Positions 1 to 7,169 of a DNA stretch of 23,605 nucleotides are shown piece by piece. Positions within the stretch are counted from its first letter, which is position 1. Every line of letters starts with the position of its first letter. The stretch is taken from IMG/VR virus record IMGVR_UViG_3300042924_004904, positions 1 to 23,605 of that record. One strand, 5' to 3'. Position numbers and translations under genes: made by a program. The DNA comes from a virus. The notes under the pieces were generated by a model, which was given only the letters and a program-made list of their open reading frames with translations, had not been told where the DNA came from and did no database searches.

Positions 1-879
1 AAAGTAGAAATGAATAGTGGAAATATTAACTCTCTATTTGAAGTTTACAATTTAAGTGTTGAGATTGATGTTAGAGATAAAGTTTACAAAGGAAGAGTAA
101 ATACTCTGTCTACAGCTAGTACAACTGTCACATTTCCTAACGGAGGATTTTATGGTGGATTGTTAGGTACTACACCTCCTACTATAGGTCTTCAAGTTAT
201 TAATGCCCAAGAAGGAGATACCCCTATTGTTACTTCTAGAAATAAAACAAGTTTTACTTTTAGTATATGGAATAGCGGAAATAGAGTAATAAGAGAAATT
301 GATTGGCAAGCGATAGGACAAAAAATGGCACAAGCTAATATAACATTAAACTGTAACGTATCAGGTACAACTTATACTACAAACCTAAATAACTCTTTAG
401 CAGCTATAGATAGTTCACATTCAGGCACCACAGCGCCTACTTTGAATGTAGTAGCAGGTAAAATGTGGTTAGATACTTCGGCAGCTTCTCCTGTATTAAA
501 AATTCAAGCTAATGGTTGGAAATCTCTTTTCACTTTAAATGCTACTACTGTAGATATGTCTGTAAACACTATTACAGGAGTTAACATCAATACAACTTCA
601 GATTCTAGATTGAAAGAAGACATTAAACGTCTAGTTAATGCTACAGAAAAAGTAAATCAGCTAGAAGGAGTTAGCTATACTCTTAAAGAGTCAGGTAACA
701 AATCTATTGGTTTAATTGCCCAAGAAGTTGAAAAGGTTTTACCTGAGCTAGTAGACACTAATAAAGAAGGTTACAAATCAATTGCTTATGGTAATATTGT
801 AGCTTTACTAATTGAGGCAATAAAGGAACAAGATAAGCGTATTCAAGAATTGGAGAGCAAACTTGTATCAACTAGGTAA
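1..879 (+). CDS. Tail fibre/spike C-terminal part with S74 intramolecular chaperone (5' end probably off-window)
   Basis: The C-terminal ~93 residues, counted from the ATG at 10, carry the pattern of the peptidase S74 / intramolecular chaperone auto-processing domain: it begins SDSRLKEDI near residue 197, then GLIAQEVEKVLPELV, then a terminal helical coiled coil (IVALLIEAIKEQDKRIQELE). In this family the domain helps the fibre trimerise and is often cut off just before that serine. The part before it is beta-rich and ends in NSGNRVIREIDWQAIG, typical of fibre or lectin-like tips. The frame is open to base 1 and there is no convincing ribosome site before the ATG at 10, so I treat the gene as cut at its 5' end. 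It likely binds the host receptor. The next gene starts inside its last codons. Confidence 0.8.
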   Translation, partial: KVEMNSGNINSLFEVYNLSVEIDVRDKVYKGRVNTLSTASTTVTFPNGGFYGGLLGTTPPTIGLQVINAQEGDTPIVTSRNKTSFTFSIWNSGNRVIREIDWQAIGQKMAQANITLNCNVSGTTYTTNLNNSLAAIDSSHSGTTAPTLNVVAGKMWLDTSAASPVLKIQANGWKSLFTLNATTVDMSVNTITGVNINTTSDSRLKEDIKRLVNATEKVNQLEGVSYTLKESGNKSIGLIAQEVEKVLPELVDTNKEGYKSIAYGNIVALLIEAIKEQDKRIQELESKLVSTR

Positions 880-1282
880 TAAATCTAAAGACATTCTAAA
901 AGGTGTTCATCCTAACCTAGTAAAAGTTATTGAGAGGGCCATCCAACTGTCCTCTCAAGATTTTACTGTGCTAGAGGGTCTTCGTACACCAGAACGTCAA
1001 GCAGAGCTATATGCACAAGGTAGAACAAAACCCGGACCTGTAGTGACTTGGACTTTAAAGTCTAGACACTTTGTACAGGCAGATGGTTTTGGTCATGCAG
1101 TTGATCTTGCGCCTTGGCCTATTGACTGGAATGACATTAAAAAGTTTGATGCTATTGCAGATGCAATGTTTCAAGCTTCTAAAGAACTAGGTACTCCTAT
1201 TCGTTGGGGTGCCGACTGGGATGAAGACGGTCGTCCTCGTGAAAGAGGCGAAACCGATAGCCCTCATTTTGAGTTAGGCTAA
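863..1282 (+). CDS. Endolysin, M15 family L-alanyl-D-glutamate-type peptidase
   Basis: This 139-aa protein resembles the M15 (VanY/CwlK-like) zinc peptidases that many phages use to cut peptidoglycan stem peptides. Visible motifs are FTVLEGLRTPERQAELY near the N-terminus, SRH (67-69) and GHAVDL (77-82) as the zinc-binding half, and SPHFEL at the end with H135 as the last ligand. A few extra residues (FVQADGF) separate SRH from GHAVD compared with the usual compact motif. The start is TTG at 863, inside the end of the fibre gene, chosen because GGAGAG at 853-858 is well spaced from it. There is no signal peptide, so it should need a holin. It heads the lysis cassette. Confidence 0.9.
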   Translation: MYQLGNKSKDILKGVHPNLVKVIERAIQLSSQDFTVLEGLRTPERQAELYAQGRTKPGPVVTWTLKSRHFVQADGFGHAVDLAPWPIDWNDIKKFDAIADAMFQASKELGTPIRWGADWDEDGRPRERGETDSPHFELG

Positions 1283-1283
1283 T

Positions 1284-1493
1284 ATGAAAACCTATAAGCG
1301 TGAATCAGCTATAGCTATCCTTTTATATCTAGGCTACATGGGACTATATGGACGTGTAGAAGCTCTTGAAATACTTGCTTGGCCTCTCATGCTTTATGTA
1401 GGTGCAGCTTTCGGTATGGATTGGGCAAGAAAACAAACAGAGTTAGTATCAAGAAGAAAAGAGTATACTCATGATGAGCTTGATAACAAATAA
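1284..1493 (+). CDS. Small two-helix membrane protein, holin candidate
   Basis: This 69-aa protein has two hydrophobic segments, about residues 8-23 and 28-47, separated by a short GRVEA turn, and a highly charged C-terminal tail (RKQTELVSRRKEYTHDELDNK). Its place between endolysin and spanins, its size and its topology fit a class II holin or a related lysis membrane protein. I do not recognise a specific family. It begins one base after the endolysin stop, and its last 23 bases overlap the next gene, suggesting coupled translation. The alternative holin candidate is the membrane protein at 1842. Confidence 0.6.
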   Translation: MKTYKRESAIAILLYLGYMGLYGRVEALEILAWPLMLYVGAAFGMDWARKQTELVSRRKEYTHDELDNK

Positions 1494-1719
1494 ACTAATG
1501 ATAGGAGCGATTATTTTCTTGCTTACTGCTGCTGGAGCTGCTAGTTATTTTTTATATAACAAAGGCTTTAAAGCTAAAGAGCAAGAAGTAATTATTGAAC
1601 AACAAGAGAATTACATTGAAACTAGGAGAAGAATAGATGAAGCTACTAGTGGTAACCGCTCTGTTAGTGATGCTGTTGACAGGTTGCGACTTCGTCAACA
1701 AAAGCGCAATGAGCGATAA
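1471..1719 (+). CDS. i-spanin (Rz-like) inner-membrane lysis protein
   Basis: This 82-aa protein has an N-terminal transmembrane helix (about residues 10-29, rich in I, L and A) and then a charged, mostly helical periplasmic stretch with many E, R and Q residues, the layout of an Rz-type i-spanin. It is short for the family, which is often 110-150 aa. The identification rests mainly on position after the endolysin and on the out-of-frame lipoprotein gene starting inside it at 1637. Together the pair would fuse inner and outer membranes at lysis. Its start overlaps the end of the preceding membrane protein gene. Confidence 0.7.
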   Translation: MMSLITNKLMIGAIIFLLTAAGAASYFLYNKGFKAKEQEVIIEQQENYIETRRRIDEATSGNRSVSDAVDRLRLRQQKRNER

Positions 1720-1849
1720 AGGTCTTTGTGACGGTTTATCACCTAAAATTGATAGACTAAACGATGCTCTTTTAATTGATGGTGGCCCTCAAACTATCGT
1801 TGCTGGTGAAGATGTAATCTCAGGCTATGATGCAGGGTGCTATGGATGA
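1637..1849 (+). CDS. o-spanin (Rz1-like) outer-membrane lipoprotein
   Basis: This 70-aa precursor has a basic N-terminus, a hydrophobic core (LLVVTALLVMLL) and the lipobox LLTGC, with Cys17 as the predicted lipidated residue, leaving about 54 mature residues. It starts in another frame within the i-spanin gene and shares 83 bases with it before extending beyond, the classical partly embedded Rz/Rz1 arrangement. The mature part carries two further cysteines (CDGL and DAGCYG), which could form disulfides; this last point is inference. An outer-membrane lipoprotein implies a Gram-negative host. Confidence 0.8.
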   Translation: MKLLVVTALLVMLLTGCDFVNKSAMSDKGLCDGLSPKIDRLNDALLIDGGPQTIVAGEDVISGYDAGCYG

Positions 1850-2078
1850 ATGGGTAGGTAAAATAATTGCAGGTTTAGTTGCAAGTGTTTTTGCTTCTAT
1901 TGGTTGGTTAGTTAGAACTGTTCTAACAAATAACAAAAAGATAGATTTATTACAACTTGAAATTAAAAACCGAGACATACGTAGAGAAGACGATCGTAAA
2001 GCTGTTGAAGAGATCAAGCAAGAAATGAAAGATCTCCGCAAAGAGCTACATGATTACTTCTTTAGTAAGCGTGATTAA
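1842..2078 (+). CDS. Small membrane protein with coiled coil, possible holin/antiholin
   Basis: From the ATG at 1842 this is a 78-aa protein with one N-terminal hydrophobic helix (KIIAGLVASVFASIGWLV) followed by a long charged heptad-like helix (about residues 33-74) ending YFFSKRD. I chose 1842 over the in-frame ATG at 1827 because it overlaps the o-spanin stop in an ATGGATGA arrangement and AGGG lies just upstream. Single-helix plus coiled-coil proteins of this size in lysis cassettes have been proposed as holin-like or lysis-regulating, but nothing here proves it. It is the last plus-strand gene before the convergent terminators. Confidence 0.6.
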   Translation: MDEWVGKIIAGLVASVFASIGWLVRTVLTNNKKIDLLQLEIKNRDIRREDDRKAVEEIKQEMKDLRKELHDYFFSKRD

Positions 2079-2095
2079 AAAAAAAAGAAAAGTGG

Positions 2096-2123
2096 AACCC
2101 CTCCGGCTTGCGCCAGGGGGGTT
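2096..2123 (-). terminator. Intrinsic terminator for leftward transcripts
   Basis: AACCCC/GGGGTT arms extended by CC/GG around a bulged T form a GC-rich hairpin. Read on the minus strand it is followed within a few bases by a U-rich tract (positions about 2090-2076, a run of ten Ts after CTTTTC). On the plus strand it is followed by A's, so it should act only on minus-strand transcripts coming from the amidoligase operon. Confidence 0.7.
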
Positions 2124-2149
2124 TGCAAAAAAAAAAAAATAAAGTAAGT

Positions 2150-2185
2150 AGCCCCCGCCAGCGTAATGCTGACAGGGGCTTTTTC
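2150..2185 (+). terminator. Intrinsic terminator for rightward late transcripts (possibly bidirectional)
   Basis: AGCCCC at 2150-2155 pairs with GGGGCT at 2175-2180, with an inner CAGC/GCTG stem. On the plus strand the stem runs straight into five Ts, a standard intrinsic terminator for the lysis-gene transcript. Read on the minus strand it is followed by ACTTACTTTA and then about thirteen Ts, so it may also slow leftward transcription. It starts 71 bases past the last late gene. Confidence 0.75.
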
Positions 2186-2187
2186 AT

Positions 2188-3030
2188 TTAGAACTCATTT
2201 TGTGCTAAGTCACCTATAACCTCCCAGTTTACAGGAACAGCGTTGTAAGCTTGTGTACCCTGCACTGGTTTACCAATACCTGTTCTAATTTCTAAACGTG
2301 GTTTTAGTTCTATTACAACTTTTGGAAAAGACACATCTGGATGAAGACTCTCTAAGTAAGAATAAACATTTTGCTTAAAAGAGTCTTTTTCACGTTTTAG
2401 ATATATCTCTGCCCACCACCAAAAACCTTGAACTGTTTTGTTCCAGTTGAACAACTCTCCTAGATCATTTGTTGTTTCTACTAGTAACTGTAGCTCTTCT
2501 TTCACTAAAGGTAAGCCTAGTTGGTTTAACACTTCTTTGTTAATTTCTTTCTTGTTAATACGATCAGCAAGATACTCAAAGCAGTAACAGAAAGTTTTTA
2601 TTAACTCTTTAATTTCTTCTTTTGAGAGTCTCATTGGTTCAATGTAAACATGATCTCTTAGACAGTTAGCCAACCCTAGATCACTAAGTTGTGCAGTAAC
2701 TCGTTCCATTCGGATATAGTTGAAGAATTTTTTCTTATCAATAATCTTATAGTAGTGTTCTTCAACTTCTTGCAGTAGTAGATCTCTAAACTTATAAAGA
2801 TCTTTTTTGTAGTCTCCAAAAGCCTCTGGGCTAATGGTATTTCTACCCGTACCCTTGTACTTTTTTTCGAAGGCTTTTAGAACTTTGTTAGCAACGGCTA
2901 CTCTGTTATCTTTATACTGGCCATACCAGTCATGCCTAACTTCTTCCCAATCTTCCCAGCCAATAATTTCGGGGTTATAGAGGACACTCAAGTTATAGAT
3001 AAAGTTAGCTACCTTACTAACATTAACCAT
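2188..3030 (-). CDS. Unknown 280-aa protein, last gene of the amidoligase operon
   Basis: I do not recognise this protein. It is predicted to be largely helical and is rich in K, E, Y and W, with an aromatic cluster (NKTVQGFWWWAEIYLKREK) in its second half. The C-terminal ~50 residues are more beta-like and proline-containing (PKVVIELKPRLEIRTGIGKP). No signal peptide or membrane segment is visible. Its start overlaps the end of the ATP-grasp gene by 8 bases, so the two are probably translationally coupled and functionally linked. It could be a substrate-binding, carrier or helical accessory subunit of the ligase system, or the acceptor protein. That is inference from position only. Confidence 0.75.
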   Translation of the reverse strand: MVNVSKVANFIYNLSVLYNPEIIGWEDWEEVRHDWYGQYKDNRVAVANKVLKAFEKKYKGTGRNTISPEAFGDYKKDLYKFRDLLLQEVEEHYYKIIDKKKFFNYIRMERVTAQLSDLGLANCLRDHVYIEPMRLSKEEIKELIKTFCYCFEYLADRINKKEINKEVLNQLGLPLVKEELQLLVETTNDLGELFNWNKTVQGFWWWAEIYLKREKDSFKQNVYSYLESLHPDVSFPKVVIELKPRLEIRTGIGKPVQGTQAYNAVPVNWEVIGDLAQNEF

Positions 3031-3817
3031 TTTTTAGCCTTTCGAACATTTCTACATAGTCTCCAATAGTAGATCCTTCTAGACCTGGAGCAGTATTTAC
3101 TTCAAGAGCATAAGCTTGCTCTTGTCGTTCGTTATAAATAACGTCAATTGCGCCAAAGTCTAAGCCTGTAATCTTCAGAGCCTTTAGAGCTTCTGTTTCA
3201 CAACTCTCAGGTACTTCGAGATCTTGTTTAGCAAAGATAAAACCGTTTGAATGGTTTCGAATTTGGTAATCTACTTGCTCATTAGGAATTTCTTTTTTCT
3301 TCAGTTTTTCTTGAACACAAAAGACACCTTGTACTCGATCTACATGGAAACGAAATTCTCGTTTTTTAGGCACATACACAACAAACATAGTACCTTCAGC
3401 AATAGGCTCTAGGTCTTCTACTGTGTTTACTTTTACAATACCTTCACCTGAATGTCCGGTTAGTACTGTACGAGCAAAAATCTTTTTTGGTTTCTCCTCA
3501 GACAACCACTGCCTAGCTACCTCTTTAGAGAAAGTAAAGTCTGGAATTTTAGGTCCAAGTTCACCAGCTTCTTTCGCTAGTTCAAAGAAGTTTTTCTTGT
3601 TACTAGCTCGATTTACTAACTCAGGCTTATTTAAAATACGAGTTCCTTCAAGTAGTGGGGTTAACACAGTAGAACCCCAGTTGATTACTGTTTTCCTTGC
3701 AGAAGGTCTAAATCTAGAGTTCTCTAGCCGAATTACCTTTCCCTCAATACCTTGAGCTAAGGCAATTGCACTTTTCGAAGCTTGACGATAAGGATAGACA
3801 AAGTTTTCAGTAGCCAT
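3023..3817 (-). CDS. ATP-grasp domain ligase (RimK/glutathione-synthetase-like fold)
   Basis: This 264-aa protein shows the ATP-grasp order. An N-terminal pre-ATP-grasp segment ends VINWGS. The ILNKPELVNRASNKKNFFELAKEAG helix follows, as in RimK-like ligases. Next come a nucleotide-binding segment (IFARTVLTGHSGEGIVKV, about 113-130), EFRFHV, and the C-terminal metal-binding core GLDFGAIDVIY...LEVNTAPG with E239 and N241. Members of this fold join a carboxylate, via an acyl-phosphate, to an amine. The protein is on the short side for the family but has all core elements. It sits between an amidoligase gene (one base away) and an unknown gene, in the same operon as two glutamine amidotransferase-like proteins. 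The acceptor and donor are not identifiable. Confidence 0.88.
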   Translation of the reverse strand: MATENFVYPYRQASKSAIALAQGIEGKVIRLENSRFRPSARKTVINWGSTVLTPLLEGTRILNKPELVNRASNKKNFFELAKEAGELGPKIPDFTFSKEVARQWLSEEKPKKIFARTVLTGHSGEGIVKVNTVEDLEPIAEGTMFVVYVPKKREFRFHVDRVQGVFCVQEKLKKKEIPNEQVDYQIRNHSNGFIFAKQDLEVPESCETEALKALKITGLDFGAIDVIYNERQEQAYALEVNTAPGLEGSTIGDYVEMFERLKNG

Positions 3818-3818
3818 G

Positions 3819-4643
3819 TTATTTAGTCTCCCAGTTTGTTAGGAATACCCAGTGTTGAATTTGACGAATACTCTCGTACAGTGACTCTTCAAAGTGAGGT
3901 TTGCTAACTTGCTTCTTAGCATGTTCACCTAGCAACTTAGTAACTACTTCTGTTGCACCATTTGCAGACATACTAGACAATAGCTCTAGCGGACTTGAGA
4001 AATGCTTTAGAGCATTTTCTTTTAAGGTAAACAACATATCAGTCCACTCAATAATTTTTTCTCGGTTAGTAGGAGTACGCAAAGCACGAAACTCTAGAGA
4101 ACCAAACTTACTCAAGCTAACCAAGTTCATAGCACTATAACGAAGATTTTCATTATGAAAGATACCCCCGTCAGAGGTTACATCTTTGTATGTCAGAGTA
4201 CTCATGATACCAATGTTAACATAGTCTGCATCAGATAGCCTTAGACAGAACAGATTGCCTTGTCGCTCTTCACCTGCTTCTTCGGTGATAAGGTCTTCAA
4301 GACAGTAGTAAGCTGCCATAACTGTAAACAACTGACGTAGGGTCAATCGCTGACAATTAAGATGCACATGTACACCAGCTCGCATAGAGTCATTTATCTT
4401 GCCATCTAGAAGATCATACAAGATATTGACTTCTTTAAAAGCTTCTTCTTTAGACAGAGGATAACGGAATACATACTCCTTAGCTTCACCCCTTAATGAC
4501 CCGTCATTCATAACTCGCCAGTTATCATTGACTTCTAAAGGTAACCTTTGATTACCCTCTACTTCTACTTCAATTCCGATATCTCCTTTTTTACCAGAAA
4601 GATCCCAGAACTCATTTACTTTTCTATCGAGAAAGGTGCTCAT
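3819..4643 (-). CDS. Putative amidoligase, glutamine-synthetase-like fold
   Basis: This 274-aa protein matches the putative amidoligase family. GIEVEVEG (23-30) gives the acidic metal ligands E25, E27 and E29. NDGSL (46-50), AGVHVHLN (89-96, with H92 and H94) and the FGSLEFRALRTP arginine motif near residue 200 follow in the usual order. The fold is that of glutamine synthetase and gamma-glutamylcysteine synthetase, and members are thought to make amide bonds at the cost of ATP. The start overlaps the preceding gene's end by 20 bases. A second protein of the same broad fold is encoded two genes upstream (5219-6061), so the operon has two GS-like ligases plus one ATP-grasp ligase. Confidence 0.85.
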   Translation of the reverse strand: MSTFLDRKVNEFWDLSGKKGDIGIEVEVEGNQRLPLEVNDNWRVMNDGSLRGEAKEYVFRYPLSKEEAFKEVNILYDLLDGKINDSMRAGVHVHLNCQRLTLRQLFTVMAAYYCLEDLITEEAGEERQGNLFCLRLSDADYVNIGIMSTLTYKDVTSDGGIFHNENLRYSAMNLVSLSKFGSLEFRALRTPTNREKIIEWTDMLFTLKENALKHFSSPLELLSSMSANGATEVVTKLLGEHAKKQVSKPHFEESLYESIRQIQHWVFLTNWETK

Positions 4644-5226
4644 ATCCTACTTCCTTGGCAAATTCTTCTTCTACGAAGTTGAAGTTATTGTCTAGTTTAA
4701 ACTTATCGTCTTTGTTTAAACTACCGATTGTAAATCCTTTATACAAGAGTTTATACTTACTGCTAAGAGCAAAGTTTTTGCTAAAAGCAATATCGTTATT
4801 CCATTCTTCAGATAACTCAATAACTGTTTCTAGCTTAGGAAACTGATTGTTGATACACTTGTTAACTGCTTTTGCATTTTGCTCTAGCCATAGCTCAGAA
4901 ACAGGAGAAGAACCCCCATTCCTAGTAAAGTTAAGTTGTGAAGATCGAATACCTTGACGATAATCTCTACGCAAAGGTAGTCTGCTTACAAACATTGCAA
5001 TACCAGAGATAACATCGTTAACATAACCTAGCTTACCAATGTTAAACTCAAGGTCTGTAATTTTGATTTGCACATGTAGTTTGTCTTGGTTTAAAGCAGT
5101 AATAACTGCCTTATCTAACAAGTTACTCTTAGAAGAGATATCTAAGATTTTATATAACTGGCCTTTACCTCGCATATAGCTTGACACGATGCGAGAACGT
5201 GCATATTCTGCGTCATTATTAAACAT
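4624..5226 (-). CDS. Unknown 200-aa protein between two GS-fold ligases
   Basis: I do not recognise this protein. It is soluble, lysine- and asparagine-rich, with a mixed alpha/beta pattern (HVQIKITDLEFNIGKLG, then a helical VISGIAMFVSRLPLRRDYRQG), an RSSQLNFTRNGGSSPVSELWLEQN loop segment and a polar C-terminus (NNFNFVEEEFAKEVGYEH). No metal-binding or nucleotide-binding motif is obvious. It overlaps the upstream ligase gene by 8 bases and the downstream amidoligase gene by 20 bases, the tightest coupling in the operon. A partner of one of the two ligases, or a diverged GS-like relic, are both possible; neither is shown by the sequence. Confidence 0.75.
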   Translation of the reverse strand: MFNNDAEYARSRIVSSYMRGKGQLYKILDISSKSNLLDKAVITALNQDKLHVQIKITDLEFNIGKLGYVNDVISGIAMFVSRLPLRRDYRQGIRSSQLNFTRNGGSSPVSELWLEQNAKAVNKCINNQFPKLETVIELSEEWNNDIAFSKNFALSSKYKLLYKGFTIGSLNKDDKFKLDNNFNFVEEEFAKEVGYEHLSR

Positions 5227-6061
5227 AGCTGCCCTTTAGCTCATTAAAGATAGCTTCACCTAGATAACCCCAGTTGTTATCAATAATCTCCTTAGCAGGA
5301 AGATTGATTGAACCTCTGAAGAAAGTTTGATTATTTGCACCTTTACGTTTTTTAGGATCCATAACACTACTAATTGCTTTAACAGTCGTGTCAAAGACAA
5401 ACCCAATTAACTCGTCGGATTGTAACCACTGGTTAGAACCTGAACGATACTCCATACCATAAGGTTTAGGACGGAAAGCCCCTGCAGCGCCATAAATAGA
5501 GCGCCTAAGAGCATCCTTATCCCAAGCTAGAGATGCTGCCCCCATATAGTAGTCCATCTCTGCTGCTAGAGCAGCACAGGCAGCAATATGGCGTGGATCT
5601 CGAGTAGGCATATCCCTACCCCATCCAATGTGAACATGACCACCAGCGGACCGAATATTAGGGTCTGGCAGCCTAGGACGAGGGTTCTTATCAAAGGTGT
5701 AGGCATTATAATCAGGATCACAACCCAACTCAAGTGCTTCAGGGGGCTGTGCTGCCATTACTTCAGGAGAGAACTTTGCAATAGAAGCCACAGACAAGCT
5801 GTGACCTTCTGGCAACATCTCTTTTAACTGACTCAGAACATCTTTTACTCGATAAACAAAATCACCTTTGGTAGCTGAAGGATCAATACCAAACTCCAAA
5901 GCCATTCCATCAACTTGAACCATACCGTTACGTACCTTCAGTGGTTCTTCTTTAGTGCCGGGAATCATTCCATGAGCACTTACAAATTCTCCTTTGCTGT
6001 TTACAACAAAGACTTCAGGGTCGCAACCAAGAAGGAATTCTACATTGTTAATGATAGCCAT
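5219..6061 (-). CDS. phiEco32-like COOH-NH2 ligase type 2 (glutamine-synthetase-like fold)
   Basis: This 280-aa protein has the marks of the family named after phage phiEco32. LGCDPEVFVVNSKGEFVSAHG (11-31) gives the first acidic ligands. Then come VDGMALEFGIDPS (50-62), a second LGCDPDYNAYT (112-122), AGGHVHIGWG (139-148, with H142 and H144) and a YRSGSNQWL arginine motif near residue 211. The paired acidic and HxH motifs are those of the glutamine synthetase fold, where they bind Mg-ATP and the carboxylate. It is predicted to form amide bonds. It follows the class II amidotransferase gene by 16 bases. Its first six residues, MAIINN, equal those of the single-strand-binding protein at 22161, with different codons. 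Confidence 0.85.
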   Translation of the reverse strand: MAIINNVEFLLGCDPEVFVVNSKGEFVSAHGMIPGTKEEPLKVRNGMVQVDGMALEFGIDPSATKGDFVYRVKDVLSQLKEMLPEGHSLSVASIAKFSPEVMAAQPPEALELGCDPDYNAYTFDKNPRPRLPDPNIRSAGGHVHIGWGRDMPTRDPRHIAACAALAAEMDYYMGAASLAWDKDALRRSIYGAAGAFRPKPYGMEYRSGSNQWLQSDELIGFVFDTTVKAISSVMDPKKRKGANNQTFFRGSINLPAKEIIDNNWGYLGEAIFNELKGSYV

Positions 6062-6077
6062 TTTAGCTTCCTATAGT

Positions 6078-7169
6078 TTACGATGCAGTTTTAAAGGATT
6101 TAGCACAGGTAACACAGAATGGAGTATCTCGCTCCATCCATTTTACAAAACCTTCTAGTTGATCTTCATACTCAAGATCTACTTGACAAGCCGCACAACC
6201 ATACTTTGCAAGGTTGTTAAACTCTTTCTCAGTGAGTTCAGACATGTCCAACCAACCAGAGTCGCTACGAAAGGGCTCTTCTAGCTTCCTAACCCCCTCT
6301 AGCCAAGTTGGTTTATGATGTTCTTTTAGCTTGAGTTGTTTTCGGTTATTAGGTAACGGGACTACTTTATTACCACCAACAACCGTAGGAGTCGTAACCG
6401 TAGTCTTTACTACTAAAGGGGGTACAGCAGTTACTTGTACTCCTTTTACTTCATTGTCTCCTAGTTTGATTTGAAGCAACTCATCTACATTAAACTCTTT
6501 AATATTATTAACTAGCTCAGGCAACTTAGCTTTAGCCAAGGCTACTTTAAGAATCCACTGTTCACTTGCATAAGCATAAACTGTTTTTCCAGCATTATGC
6601 GTGTAGAACAAAGGTCGTTCTTTGTTTCGATAGATATTAAAAGTTTTAGTACTGGCATCCCACCAAGTCATTGCTGCAGCACCTGTTACAGTGTCCATCA
6701 CTTTTTTGATGCTCCAACCCCTAGAAAGAGCAAAGATCAACTTTTCTGAATCAGTATGACCTTCAATTTCTTCACTTGTAGGTAAAAAAGATAGTCCTCC
6801 ACTAATAGTCCCATTATGGCAACCAGTGATAGCACCATGATGAAAAGGATGAGCATTAGTAGCATTAACTGCACCAATAGTAGCAGAACGATTGTGACCC
6901 ATTAAAAAGTCAAAACGTTCATTAGTACGGCTATGTAACATTCCTTTCCCATCAAACAACTCTGGAAACTTTCGAGCTAAGCTAGAAGGATGACCTTCTG
7001 TTTTAGCTACAACTACTTGTGAACGTTGTTTGTTGTTTAAAAAGCTTTTTCTTAAAGCAATACCTGTAGAGTCTTCTCCGCGGACTACATCAAGATGCAA
7101 CATCCATTTAAAAGCTTCTGAGTGTAGTGCTGTAAGATTAGCCCCTACAATACCTACTAGACCACACAT
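6078..7169 (-). CDS. Class II (Ntn-hydrolase) glutamine amidotransferase with C-terminal zinc-ribbon-like tail
   Basis: The protein starts MCGLVGIVG, placing the nucleophile at Cys2 after Met removal, as in PurF, GlmS and AsnB glutaminase domains. Other domain motifs are VRGEDSTGIAL, the GHNRSATIG...AHPFHHGAITGCHNGTI stretch and HTDSEKL. The Ntn domain fills about residues 1-235. A linker rich in T, V and P then leads to an ~90-residue tail with CAAC and CVTC pairs, probably one zinc site. No synthetase or isomerase domain is fused, so it would either pass ammonia or a glutamyl group to a separate ligase or act as an amidohydrolase. Its start overlaps the class I amidotransferase stop by one base. 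Confidence 0.88.
   Translation of the reverse strand: MCGLVGIVGANLTALHSEAFKWMLHLDVVRGEDSTGIALRKSFLNNKQRSQVVVAKTEGHPSSLARKFPELFDGKGMLHSRTNERFDFLMGHNRSATIGAVNATNAHPFHHGAITGCHNGTISGGLSFLPTSEEIEGHTDSEKLIFALSRGWSIKKVMDTVTGAAAMTWWDASTKTFNIYRNKERPLFYTHNAGKTVYAYASEQWILKVALAKAKLPELVNNIKEFNVDELLQIKLGDNEVKGVQVTAVPPLVVKTTVTTPTVVGGNKVVPLPNNRKQLKLKEHHKPTWLEGVRKLEEPFRSDSGWLDMSELTEKEFNNLAKYGCAACQVDLEYEDQLEGFVKWMERDTPFCVTCAKSFKTAS

Noticed and set aside
6065-6085. Minus-strand AAACTATAGGAAGC, resembling the T7 promoter core before the COOH-NH2 ligase gene
   Set aside because: It lacks the upstream half shared by the two exact promoter copies; the AGGAAG is simply the ribosome site in a 16-base gap.
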